From CAZFQG01 sp964520785 (GTDB lineage Bacteria > Planctomycetota > Planctomycetia > Pirellulales > Thermoguttaceae), in assembly GCA_964520785.1 (NCBI GenBank), contig CAZFQG010000022.1:1-45258 (forward strand): a DNA stretch of 45,258 bases, given 5' to 3'. Below the pieces are notes generated by a model. It saw nothing but the letters and a program-made list of their open reading frames with translations, did not search any database and had not been told where the DNA came from. Below, piece after piece: positions 15,975 to 26,200 of the stretch. The position numbers and the translations under genes were made by a program. Position 1 is the first letter of the stretch, and every line of letters begins with the position of its first letter.

Positions 15975-18821
15975 TCACGGGGCGCGCGTTCCCAAGAACG
16001 CCTCGGCTCGACTCCGTTTGCGGGGAGGGAGTGGAGGGTCGTTCAGTGCGAGGGCGAGGGCAAAACACGTCTTGGCCTTTTCCAATTCCCCGATCTTGTG
16101 ATAGGTCAGGGCATGATTGTAGTGCACCCAGGCGTTCTCGGGGCAGTCCACGATCGACTGGGCGAAGTCTTGCATGGCCTCGCGGATCCGATCCAATCCG
16201 GCCAGAGAAAGCCCGCGTCCACTGAGTACGTACGCGATGCTGGCGGGTGATTCCTCGTTCTTTCCGAGTTCGATCGCCCGATCGAGGTCCGCCAACGCTT
16301 CCTGGAATTCCCCCATTTCCGCGAGGACTTGCCCTCGGCCGCTGAGGGCCGAAAACGACTCGCCGGCGATCTCGATCAACCGCGAAAAATCCTCGACCGA
16401 TTCGACCAGTTGTTCAGAGTACCAATGGCAAACGGCTCGGACGGCGACCGCGGGGGCCAGATCGGGCTGCAAATCCAGCGCTTCGTTGACCTTGGCGATT
16501 GCCTTGTCGTACCGCTCGTTCCGCTGGAAGTAGGCCGCCTCGACGACCGTCCGCTGGATCGCGTAGAACTCGGCCATCTCCGGATCGCATTCCACGGCGT
16601 CCTTGAAGTCGGCCGCGGCCTTTGCAAGTTCCCCCTTCTGAATCCATGCCGTTCCCCTGCCCGAGTACGCCGCTCCGAGTGTCGGACACAGCCGTATCAA
16701 TTCGTTGAAATCCTCCAACGCCAGGTCGAATTTCTCCAATTGCATCCGGACGTTCGCCCGGTTGAAGTAGGCGGCGGCATTTTCGGGCTCCAACTCGATC
16801 ACCTTCGAGAAATCGACCTGGGCCCGCTCATAGCTCCCTTCCTGCAACTCCAGAATTCCCCGACTGAAATAGGCGGGGCCGGCATCGGGGTCGAAGTTGA
16901 GGCACGCTTCCAAGTCTTGTTTCGCCTCTTCCTCCCGATCGAGCTCGATATAGGCGCAAGCGCGTCCGAAATACGCTTCGCTCAAGGTGGAATCCAGATC
17001 GAGGGCGCGGCCGTAATCCTGGACCGCTTGCTCCCACTGTTCGCGTTCCCGAAACGCATTTCCTCGCTTCACATAGGGGCCGGGCCACGTTGGGGCCAGT
17101 TCCACGACGGCGTCGAAATCACTGATCGCCGCGTCCGCCTCCCCCCTGGAGAGCGAGAGTTGCCCGCGCAAGAAAAGGGCTCCGAGATGATCCGGGTCGA
17201 GGCGGAGCGCCTCGAAGCAATCCTCGAGGGCATTATCGTATTCTCCGATTCCGGCGGCCGCGTTCGCGCGGCAGACATGGATTTCCGCCGCCTCAGCCCC
17301 CGCTTCAATCGCCTGAGTCGCGTCGGCAATCGCCTCGACCCGCCGGTTCATCGCTAAGTGTGCCATGGCCCGAATCCCGTAAGCCGCGGAATCCTCACCC
17401 CCCAGCGCGATGGCGGCTTCACAGGCGGCGACGACCTCCGTGGGTTCCGAAGACGCGATTAGCAGCAGTTCGGCCTTCCGCACGTAATTCGTCGCGTTCC
17501 TCGGGTTGATTTGAATCGCCGCGTCCCAATCGTCCAGCGCTCGCCGCAACCAACCCTCTTCTCCGTCTTGCAGGGCGAGGTTCCGCCGGACGATCGCCCG
17601 GGAAACATACGCCTCTTCGCTGTGGGGATCCAGGCGAATCGCCTCGTCGAGATCATCCGCCGCTGCCGTGTATTCGTCCCGGATCAACTGGATTTGTCCA
17701 CGGCGCGCGCGGAGCTTCGAAGACCGGGGATTCCGCTCGATGGCCGAGGAGAAGTCCGCCAGCGCCTGATCCCACGCCTCCAATTCGGCGAAAACGACGG
17801 CGCGTCCGATATACGCCGGCACGCAGTTGGGATTGAGCTTCAACGCTTGGGAAAAATCGCGGAGCCCCAATTCCAGGGAGCTGTTCTGACAGAATGCTTC
17901 TCCCCGAGCGACGTACGCCTCGTCATCGTTGGGATTCAGTTCGAGACACCGCGTGTAGCTTTCCGCCGCCTCCGCGAGCCGACCCTGACGCTTCAAGTAA
18001 TCGCCGCGGATTCCCCACCAACGCGCCTCGTTCGGGTCCTTCTCGATCAGCGTCTCCAGTTCCTCGAACGTATAGGGACCGAAGGGTCCGCGATCCGCCG
18101 ATTCGCCTCCTTGAGAACTCTTCGGTTTCATGGAATTCCAAATCCTCCGTGCAAAAGTACGCAATTGGAGCTTCGCCCGTGCGAGAAAAGGTGGGCCCGA
18201 CAACAAACCCGCCGCCGCCATGATTCGGCTCTCCAAGTCCCGACCATATAACGGGGAGAGCCCGTGCCGGCGAAGGTAATACTCCAAAGCCGCCGGAAAA
18301 GACCCCTCCGGAGCCTCTTCTCCATGCCAAAGCCGCGCCCGAAGGCAGAATATGACCGGCATGGTGTTTACCGGCGGAAACGGGATTGTTTCGAGATTCT
18401 TACGGAGCCGCCGCAGCACGTCTCCGCCCGGCGCCTTCGGAAAAGAATGGAGTTCCCACACAGGCCGGCCAACCGGCAGCAGCGCGCAGGCAATCTGTAC
18501 GTCGATTCCCTCGTGTCCGTCGCACTCGCGTTCCAACCGTCTCAAACACCCATGAATCGCCTCGATAAAATGCTGAAGCGTTTCCGTTTCGACGCGGTCC
18601 TTGTGCCCGGTCAACAGCATGACGATGCAGCCATAGTCGGCGGTCCCCTCCGATGGCCCTTCCTCCAACGGGTTTTCAGTGGGCGAGCGCCGCGGGATTG
18701 GGGCGTCCGCCGCGCCGTCGAGTCCGTGGACTCGACCACACCGGCATGCGATTTCATTCCCTCCTTCGAGGGGATCGTATTCCAGCCACTCTCCGCATTC
18801 ACACTGAATCCGGTTCTTCAT
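15975..18821 (-). CDS. Large TPR-repeat protein with N-terminal zinc ribbon
   Basis: 948 residues. The first 29 carry a CxC-x16-CxC ribbon (Cys 7, 9, 26, 28), probably binding zinc. Residues about 50-220 form an unrecognised alpha/beta domain containing IVMLLTGHKDR and MPVIFCLRARLW. From about residue 255 to the end there are roughly 18 tetratricopeptide repeats of 34 residues, with the usual pattern ending in LDP/LNP. No signal peptide is seen, so it is likely cytosolic and acts as a protein-binding scaffold. I chose ATG 18821, 8 bases after the YchF stop, over a TTG four codons earlier that overlaps it. The tight spacing indicates an operon with the YchF-like GTPase, so it may be a partner of that ribosome-associated NTPase (inference). 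Confidence 0.85.
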   Translation of the reverse strand: MKNRIQCECGEWLEYDPLEGGNEIACRCGRVHGLDGAADAPIPRRSPTENPLEEGPSEGTADYGCIVMLLTGHKDRVETETLQHFIEAIHGCLRRLERECDGHEGIDVQIACALLPVGRPVWELHSFPKAPGGDVLRRLRKNLETIPFPPVNTMPVIFCLRARLWHGEEAPEGSFPAALEYYLRRHGLSPLYGRDLESRIMAAAGLLSGPPFLARAKLQLRTFARRIWNSMKPKSSQGGESADRGPFGPYTFEELETLIEKDPNEARWWGIRGDYLKRQGRLAEAAESYTRCLELNPNDDEAYVARGEAFCQNSSLELGLRDFSQALKLNPNCVPAYIGRAVVFAELEAWDQALADFSSAIERNPRSSKLRARRGQIQLIRDEYTAAADDLDEAIRLDPHSEEAYVSRAIVRRNLALQDGEEGWLRRALDDWDAAIQINPRNATNYVRKAELLLIASSEPTEVVAACEAAIALGGEDSAAYGIRAMAHLAMNRRVEAIADATQAIEAGAEAAEIHVCRANAAAGIGEYDNALEDCFEALRLDPDHLGALFLRGQLSLSRGEADAAISDFDAVVELAPTWPGPYVKRGNAFREREQWEQAVQDYGRALDLDSTLSEAYFGRACAYIELDREEEAKQDLEACLNFDPDAGPAYFSRGILELQEGSYERAQVDFSKVIELEPENAAAYFNRANVRMQLEKFDLALEDFNELIRLCPTLGAAYSGRGTAWIQKGELAKAAADFKDAVECDPEMAEFYAIQRTVVEAAYFQRNERYDKAIAKVNEALDLQPDLAPAVAVRAVCHWYSEQLVESVEDFSRLIEIAGESFSALSGRGQVLAEMGEFQEALADLDRAIELGKNEESPASIAYVLSGRGLSLAGLDRIREAMQDFAQSIVDCPENAWVHYNHALTYHKIGELEKAKTCFALALALNDPPLPPRKRSRAEAFLGTRAP

Positions 18822-18829
18822 AACGAAAA

Positions 18830-19864
18830 TCAAACGCTAAATCGAATGTGGAGTATATCTTCGTCACCCACCACGTAGTCCTTCGGCTCCTGACGCATCA
18901 AGTTGTGGGCCTTCACCTCTCGTTCACTACCCAAGCGGAGCAGATCCGAAACGGTCATGACCTCGGCGCGTATGAACCCGCGAGCCAGGTCGGAATGGAT
19001 GCCATCCGCCGCCTCCAAGGCGGTACCGCCTTGGCGCAAGAGCCACGTACGCACTTCCTTCTCGCTGGCGGTGAAAAAGAGATGGTATCCGGAATTGGCG
19101 AGCATGGCACGGACAAGTCCGTCCCGATCCGACCCACCAACGCCCATCTCCTCCTCGAATTCCTTACGGTCCTCCGGGTCCATTCTTTCCAACTCAACTT
19201 CCAAGCCTACCGGAATGCAAGACACCGGCACGTCCTCCGTCGCCAGTCCCGCGAATCGCGACGGGTCGGCCTCGTCGTCCGCCGTATTCACGACCGCCAG
19301 CCGCGGCTTCTCGCCGAGGAGCCGGAACGCTTTCGTGGCCTTGCGCTGTTCTTCCGACAATTCACTTTCACGAATCGGTCTACCCGCTTCCAGAGCCGCA
19401 TTGACCGACAGAAGGGTTTCTCTTTCGAATTCGAGTACCTCGCGCTCGGCTTTGGGGAGCGGTTTCTTCAAGGAGGCCTCCAGTCGTTCAAGACGTCCCG
19501 AGACGATTTCCAGGTCGGCCAGCATCAGGTCTTCGCTGAAAGACGCCAGATCAGCCATGGGATCCGACCCGTCAAACGCGGCTAATACCAGAACCAACGA
19601 GGTGGCTTCTCGGATGAGGGCCAATTTGGACGCGTTCCCTCGCTGGTCTCGGCTCAAGCCCGGCGTGTCTACCAGCTCTATGGATGCGCGGGAAATCTTC
19701 TTCGGCTGATAGATTTCGCATAACGAATCGATTCGGGGCTCCGGAACAACCGTCATCGCGGATTGACCGGTATGCGCTACGGAGGGGTCCGGAGTCACTC
19801 CCGTTAGCCAGTGAAACAATGTACTTTTGCCGGAGCCCTGATAACCGACGAGACCAATCTTCAT
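18830..19864 (-). CDS. YchF/OLA1-like P-loop NTPase (divergent)
   Basis: 344 residues, slightly shorter than typical YchF (about 363). It opens with GLVGYQGSGKSTLFHWLTG, where YchF usually has GLPNVGKSTLFNALT, followed by VDTPGL (G3) near residue 65 and a helical coiled insertion rich in Glu and Lys (about 125-180). The C-terminal domain (DLLRLGSEREVKAHNLMRQEPKDYVVGDEDILHIRFSV, given only by its features) is the TGS-like DUF933 region. YchF proteins are ATP-preferring NTPases of the Obg family that bind ribosomes and act in stress and translation. The altered P-loop suggests a paralogue rather than the canonical copy. ATG 19864 is followed 8 bp after the stop by the TPR gene. Direct repeats lie upstream of the start. 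Confidence 0.82.
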   Translation of the reverse strand: MKIGLVGYQGSGKSTLFHWLTGVTPDPSVAHTGQSAMTVVPEPRIDSLCEIYQPKKISRASIELVDTPGLSRDQRGNASKLALIREATSLVLVLAAFDGSDPMADLASFSEDLMLADLEIVSGRLERLEASLKKPLPKAEREVLEFERETLLSVNAALEAGRPIRESELSEEQRKATKAFRLLGEKPRLAVVNTADDEADPSRFAGLATEDVPVSCIPVGLEVELERMDPEDRKEFEEEMGVGGSDRDGLVRAMLANSGYHLFFTASEKEVRTWLLRQGGTALEAADGIHSDLARGFIRAEVMTVSDLLRLGSEREVKAHNLMRQEPKDYVVGDEDILHIRFSV

Positions 19865-19889
19865 AGTCGATATTCTACAACTTTCCGTA

Positions 19890-19929
19890 TTTCTACGCGA
19901 CCCTTTCCATGTTTCTACGCGAGCCTTTC
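19890..19929. repeat. Direct repeat pair upstream of the YchF-like gene
   Basis: TTTCTACGCGACCCTTTC (19890-19907) and TTTCTACGCGAGCCTTTC (19912-19929) match at 17 of 18 positions with a 22-bp period, about two helical turns. A weaker copy (TTCTACAACTTTCC, around 19873-19886) lies closer to the start codon. The arrangement is that of a regulator binding to one face of the DNA. Confidence 0.65.
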
Positions 19930-19938
19930 ATTACAAGC

Positions 19939-19967
19939 CCGCGCGGCGCCGGGAACACGCCGCGCGG
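19939..19967. repeat. Perfect 10-bp inverted repeat between divergent genes
   Basis: CCGCGCGGCG (19939-19948), a 9-base loop CCGGGAACA, then CGCCGCGCGG (19958-19967). There is no T-run on either side, so it is not a simple terminator. It lies between the YchF-like gene and the promoter of the giant protease gene and could separate or regulate the two units. Confidence 0.6.
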
Positions 19968-20124
19968 ACTGGTGCCGCTTCATGACCCGGGACGATATCG
20001 CGCCCGGGCGAACCGAGCACCGGCTCCCCCAGAATTGTATAGGGCTGAGGCATAAACTTGAAAGCCCGGTATAGGTGGAATCCTTCCGACTCTCGAAATA
20101 CACCCCCTCTTCCAAGCCGGACCG

Positions 20125-20154
20125 TTGACGTCAGCGGGCGTTGTTTGGCATAAT
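20125..20154 (+). promoter_or_regulatory. Sigma70-type promoter for the giant protease gene
   Basis: TTGACG (20125-20130), an 18-base spacer and CATAAT (20149-20154): five of six consensus matches in each hexamer. Transcription would start near 20161, leaving a 64-base leader to ATG 20225. This rules out the in-frame TTG at 20141 as the start. Confidence 0.65.
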
Positions 20155-20224
20155 AGAGTCTCATGTGAGGCTGCCAGATGCCGTTACGCAACAGAGTGCC
20201 ACATCCTTCGGTAAGGATTTTTTA

Positions 20225-23200
20225 ATGCTTTTTTGGGATTGGCTTCGAAGAACGAATTGCCGCCGGAGAGACTGTGCTTTGCGTCTCCATACGCCCGGAA
20301 GACGCCCGTTCGTTTTCGAGCCGTTGGAGTGCAGGGAACTGTTGTCCGTCTGGGCCGATCTCACTCCGCATGACCACCACGACAAGGGGGATTCGCCGAC
20401 GGTTCAGCTCACCCGCACGTCAAGCGAAATGTTGTGTGGTGTTGTAAAAACGCCGGGAGCATGGGTAAGCCAAACGATATTGGGGGAAAAGGCGTTTTCC
20501 AAGATGGATTTGCCCGGCGCGGGGCACATCTCCCAGATCGGGGCACCAGAGGTGCCGGCCATTCGCCGGCTTATCGCCGTCCCGACGAATGCTCGGATTC
20601 ACGTAACCGTCGTCGACGCGCCGCGGGTGGTTTCCGCCGAAACGCTCGGCCTGGACCATCCACTCGTTCCGGTGCGGCCGCCGGTCGAGAAAAGCGCACC
20701 GGTCGCGGAAGCCGTGTTCGAGCATGACCTTGCCACTTACGCGGTCGACGCATTTTCCGCCGGCCCCATCCACGTCAGCGAGGCGGGCGTAAAGGACGGG
20801 ATCCGCTACATTTCGCTGGAAATCGTTCCGTTGGCCTACAACCCCCTCCGGCACGCGTTTTCCGTCTACGACACGCTGACTTTCACGTTATCACTTACCG
20901 GGGACGACCTCCCCGCCTCGGCGAAAGGGGAGCCGACCGGGCAGGAGGCCGCGGGGAAATCCGGCGGACTTCGATTCCTGGTCGTCGCCCACGATGATTT
21001 CGCGGGTTCCGGTGCCCTCGGTGCGTACGTATCGCACAAGACGGCGATGGGTTGGACCGTCGATTTTTTCGACACCTCGACGACCGGAACGGCGAAAGAG
21101 GATATCCGCGCCTTCATTCAGAGCCGTTATTCCGATCTTCAAACACGTCCGGAGGCGGTGTTACTGGTGGGGGACACCGATCGGATCGAAGCCTTTACCG
21201 GCTCCGGCTCTCGTTTTCCAGACACCGATCTCTACTACGGCTGCATGGATTCCGGAGATGACTGGATTCCGGAGCTGCCCGTCGGCCGATTTAGCGTGGC
21301 GGACGCGGCGCAACTGGCGACCGTCATAAACAAAACGATCGCTTACGAGACCAGCCCGGGGGGCGCATGGACCAGCAAGGCGGCGTTTATCGCGACCAGT
21401 GACACGGGCTTCTACGACGTCGCGGAGGGGACTCACGACTGGGTGATCGAGACCTACATGGAGCCGCTGGGATACGCGAGCGACAAACTCTACGCGATTT
21501 CGTACGACGCGACCACCGAGGATTTGCGAGACGCATTCGACGATGGGCGACTCCTCGGCGTATTCTCCGGCCACGGCGGCGAGCGTTCGTGGGTCGGTCC
21601 CTTTTTCTCACAGGCGGACGTCCGCGCAATTCAAGAGACCGGCGCCTATCCGTTCGTCATGTCGTTCGCTTGCGTAACGGGGCAATACACGCTCGACGAG
21701 TGCTTCGCCGAGACCTGGCTCCGAGCGCCGAACGGCGCGATCAATGTCTTCGCCTCCAGCGTCAACAGTCTCTGGACGGAGGACGATATCCTGGAGCGGC
21801 TTGTCTTCGACGCGATCTACGACGAGGGAATCGCCGCCTTCGGAGCGGCCACCCTTCGCGCGAAGGAACTCTACCTGGATTACTTCGGCCCCTCGCAGCA
21901 GACGCGAGGCTACTTCGAACAATACAATCTGTTGGGCGATCCGACGGTGGGGTTGCTCGGCCTGGGGTTTAGTCTGGCGAGCGATCCGACCTTGCCCTCC
22001 GCATTCATCGGGGAACCATACGACTTCACCTTTCGCGCCTCCGGTGGCGAGCCCGTCTCCTCCTGGTCTTTGTCGGGGGGGACCATCCCTCCGGGATTGG
22101 CTTTCGATGCCGCCGAAGGGCGCGTTTTCGGAACCCCAGCCGAGACCGGCTCCTGGTCCTTCTCCGTCGAGGCGACCGATGCCGGGGGCGACACCGCCGA
22201 AGGTACGTTCCGTTTGGACGTGGTTGCGCCTCTCGTCGTGACGACGCCGACGGAGCTTTCGCCGGGTTTCGTCGGTATTCCCTATTCGGTGATCTTGTCG
22301 GCCGAAGGGGGTATCGAACCCTACGTCTGGGCCGCCTCGACCGCCGGAGGTTACGTCGAACAGACGACCGAGTCGGGGTATCTCGGAGGCGGAACCGCCA
22401 TGGGTTGGCGAGGGGATGATTCATCCTGGTCGCTGGACCTTCCATGGGAGTTTCCCTTCTACGGAACTTCGTACGATTCAGTCTGGGTTTGCAGCAACGG
22501 GTTTCTCGATTTCACCTCCGCGACGGCGAGTTACTCCAACAGTGACGCCGGCTTGAAGAACGCCGTTCGTATCGCCCCTTTGTGGGACGACCTGCGGACG
22601 AATACCGCCGACGGAGACATTTTCGTCATGCCGACGGAGCAGTACGTCGCGATCCGTTGGCGCGGAGAGACGTATGCCGGCGGACGGCCCGTGGACGTGG
22701 AGGCGGTGCTCTTCCGAAACGGGACGGTTCGTTTCAACTACGGCCAGGCGCACGGCGGACTCTCCCCGACGATCGGAATATCCGCGGGAAATAACCGCGA
22801 TTTCCTTCTGGCGTCCTTGAGCGATCAGGCCGCCATCGCGGCCGACACGACGCTCGACCTGGCCTACGAGGCTCTGCTGCCGCCGGGGCTTTCGTTTGAC
22901 GCCGCCACGGCGACGCTCCACGGAGCCCCGACCCACGCGGGGACGTTCGTCGCGGAGGTCGCCGTCTCGGATACCTCCAATCCGTCGCAGCGGGTCGCGA
23001 CGAGTTTTTCCGTTGAAGTGAGCGCTTTCCCTCCCTTGGCCGTTTCGATCCCGGAGTCGGCCATGGAGGGAGACGGGCTCCTCGCCGGTCAGGGCGTGGT
23101 CTCGCTGGCGGTTCCGGCCGAAGCCGACGTGGAAGTCTCGCTCTCCAGCGACGATGCTTCCGAGATCACGCTGCCTCAAACCCACGTCCGAATTCCAGCC

Positions 23201-26200
23201 GGCGAGTTGTCCGCGACGTTCGATTTGTTGGTGCAAGATGACGCGGTCTTGGACGGTTCGAGAGTGGTGACGGTCACCGCCGCCGCGGCGGATTACGTGG
23301 ACGGTCACGGCGTCATCACGGTGCATGACAACGAAACGGCGATCCTGGGGCTTTCCGTGGCGTCCCGGGCGACCGAAGGGGACGGGGTGATCTCGGGCGC
23401 CGGGACCATAAGCGTGGACGTCGCTCCCGACGAGGATGTGCTCATTGCGGTGACGTCGCTCGACGAAACCGAGGTCATCTGTCCTCCCTTCGTCGTTCTC
23501 CCGGCGGGAGAGCACTCGGCGTCTTTCGACGTCGAAATCGTGGACGACGACGAGATCGATGGTACCGCCGTGGCCGGAATCGCCGTCTTCGTGGTGAACT
23601 GGAATCAAGCAATCGCTTACATGGAGGTCGCAGACAACGACGCCTTCCTGGAGGTCGTCGTTCCGGAGCGACTCTGGGAGGGGGCCGGATCCGCGGGCGG
23701 CGCCGGGCAGGTGCGGCTCGGTGGGAGAAGTGCCGAAGACGTCACCGTGTGGCTGACCTCTTCAAATCCGGAACAGGTCGAGGTCGCGGAGTCCGTCATC
23801 ATCGAGGCCGGACGCCTTTTCGCCGACTTCAATATGGAAGTTTTCGACAATTCCGTCCGCGACGGTTCCCGCGGGGTGACCATCGGTGCCACCGCCCCCG
23901 GGCTGGCCGGGGCAACGGCCGAGGTGACCATTCTCGACGACGAACTCGATCACTTCTTCATCGGATCGGTCGACGATCCTCAAACGGCGTCCGTGCCGTT
24001 CGAGGTCACGGTCGTCGCCAAGAACATCGACGGCGAAACCATCGAGCCTTTCGCGGAAACGGCGAGCCTTTCCGCCGTGGGCGGCGGGGGCGAACTCCCG
24101 GTACGTTTCGTCTCCAAGCGGCGCGAGCCGTCCGTCTACGAGCCGGTTTCGCTCGAAGATTCATCCGGGCACGTCGCCGACTTGAAGGGATCATTGGGGT
24201 CCTATCACGACTACGCCGGCGTGACGTCGTTTCTCGCGTCGTACGCCGCGAGCTATTCCGACGTATGCAGTCTCGTGTCGCTCGGTCAGTCGGTTCTGGG
24301 TCGTGAATTGTGGGCGCTGAAGATATCCGATAACCCGCTTCTGGAAGAGGACGAGCCGGAATTCAAATACGTTTCGACGATGCACGGAGACGAACGCATC
24401 GCGTTGGAGATGAGCCTGTATCTGATCGACCACCTTCTGACCGGATACGGAAGCGACCCCGACGTAACCGAACTCGTCGACGAAACGGAGATATGGATCG
24501 TTCCCTTGATGAATCCCGATGGATTGGAGTCCGGGTCCCGCTACAACGCCAACGGCGTCGATCTTAACCGCGCGTTTCCCGACGGCGCCGTCTCTTCCAT
24601 TGGAACGGTCTTCACCGCCCCCCTGACCGATTTCTCCGAGTTTGAACCGGAAGTCGCCGCCATCATGCAATGGGGTATCGCGAACAGCGCGACCCTCTCG
24701 GCCAACCTTCATAGCGGCGCCTTGGTCGTGAATTACCCTTACGACAACGACGGGCTCGGCGACGTCGATTCTCCAACGCCCGACGACGCGCTGTTCGAAT
24801 ATCTCTCGGAAACGTATTCCAGTCTGAATCTTCCCATGTGGAACAGCTCGTCGTTTCCGCGCGGAATCACCAACGGCGCCGCCTGGTATTCAATGACCGG
24901 TGGAATGCAGGATTGGAACTACCGGTACCTGAGCTGCAACGAGGTGACGATCGAACTCTCGGACGTCAAGACGCCGGCGGAGAGCCTCATCGACGCGTAT
25001 TGGAACGACAACCGCGACGCGATGCTCGCGTATATGGGGGCCGTCCACATGGGAATCCGCGGCCTCGTGACGGACGCCGTGACCGGCGAGCCGGTCTACG
25101 CCCAAATCACCATCGCCGGCAATGCCCATCCCGTCTACTCGGACCCCGACGTCGGCGATTACCACCGTTTACTCCTTCCGGGAAACTACGACGTGACGCT
25201 CGGCGCGCCCGGGTATTCCAGCCGCACCATCTCCGGCGTGAGCGTGATCGGCGAGGGGCCGACGCGCCTCGACGTCGAGTTGACTCCGCTTGGCGAAGGG
25301 ATCGTCTTCTCCGACGGCGTTTGGAGCGGCCAAATCGCGATCGACGCGCTTGATTCCTCCGCGCGAGTCCGCGTGGCGGTGGGTGACGGGCCGTTCTCGC
25401 ACGGCAATCCGTTCGCCGTCGTTTCCGGCCCGGTGGTCGCTCTGGCGTTCGCGCCGTTTCCCGATTTGCAGTACGCCGCCGTCCCGTTCGACGTCACGCT
25501 CTGGGCGGTCGACGCCAACGGGTTCCCCGGGACCGCCTTTTCCGATACGTTCACGCTTCAGGCAACCGCGGGCGGTTCGCCGATCGCCGTGTCGCCGTCG
25601 GGCGGCACGTTTGAAAACGGCGCCTGGTCCGGGTCGGTCACGTTCGAAGAGGTCGCTTCGGACGTAGTCATCGTCGCCGTCGCCGAATCACTGAGTACCC
25701 AGACCGAGCCGCTCCAAATCGCCCACGGTCCGCCGTTGAAGCTCGAAATCCCGCTTAGCGCGACGGAGGGAGATGGATTCCTCTTCGGTACCATCTCTTT
25801 GCCGGAAGTCGCCCCCGAGGACGTCTTGGTGTCCATCGCGTCCAGCGACGCCGAGAACCTGGCTCCCTCGTGGTCGCACGTGACCATTCCCGGCGGTCAG
25901 CTTTCCGTTCCGATTCAATTCGCGGTCGGAGACGACGCGGATTTGAACGGGACGCGGGTCGCGACGATCACGGTAACGGCGGACGGATACCTCGCCGATT
26001 CGGTCGCGGTGGAGATTCACGACGACGAGACGACCGTATTGTCGCTTGTGCTGCCCCCGAGCGTGGCTGAAGCGGACGGACCCGCGTCCGGCGTTGGAGT
26101 AGTCTCGATTCCCGTGGCCGCGGCGCGCGACGTCGCCGTGCGGCTGAGCGTTTCCGACGAGTCGGAACTCGTTCTGCCGGAGACCGTCGTAATTCCCGCC

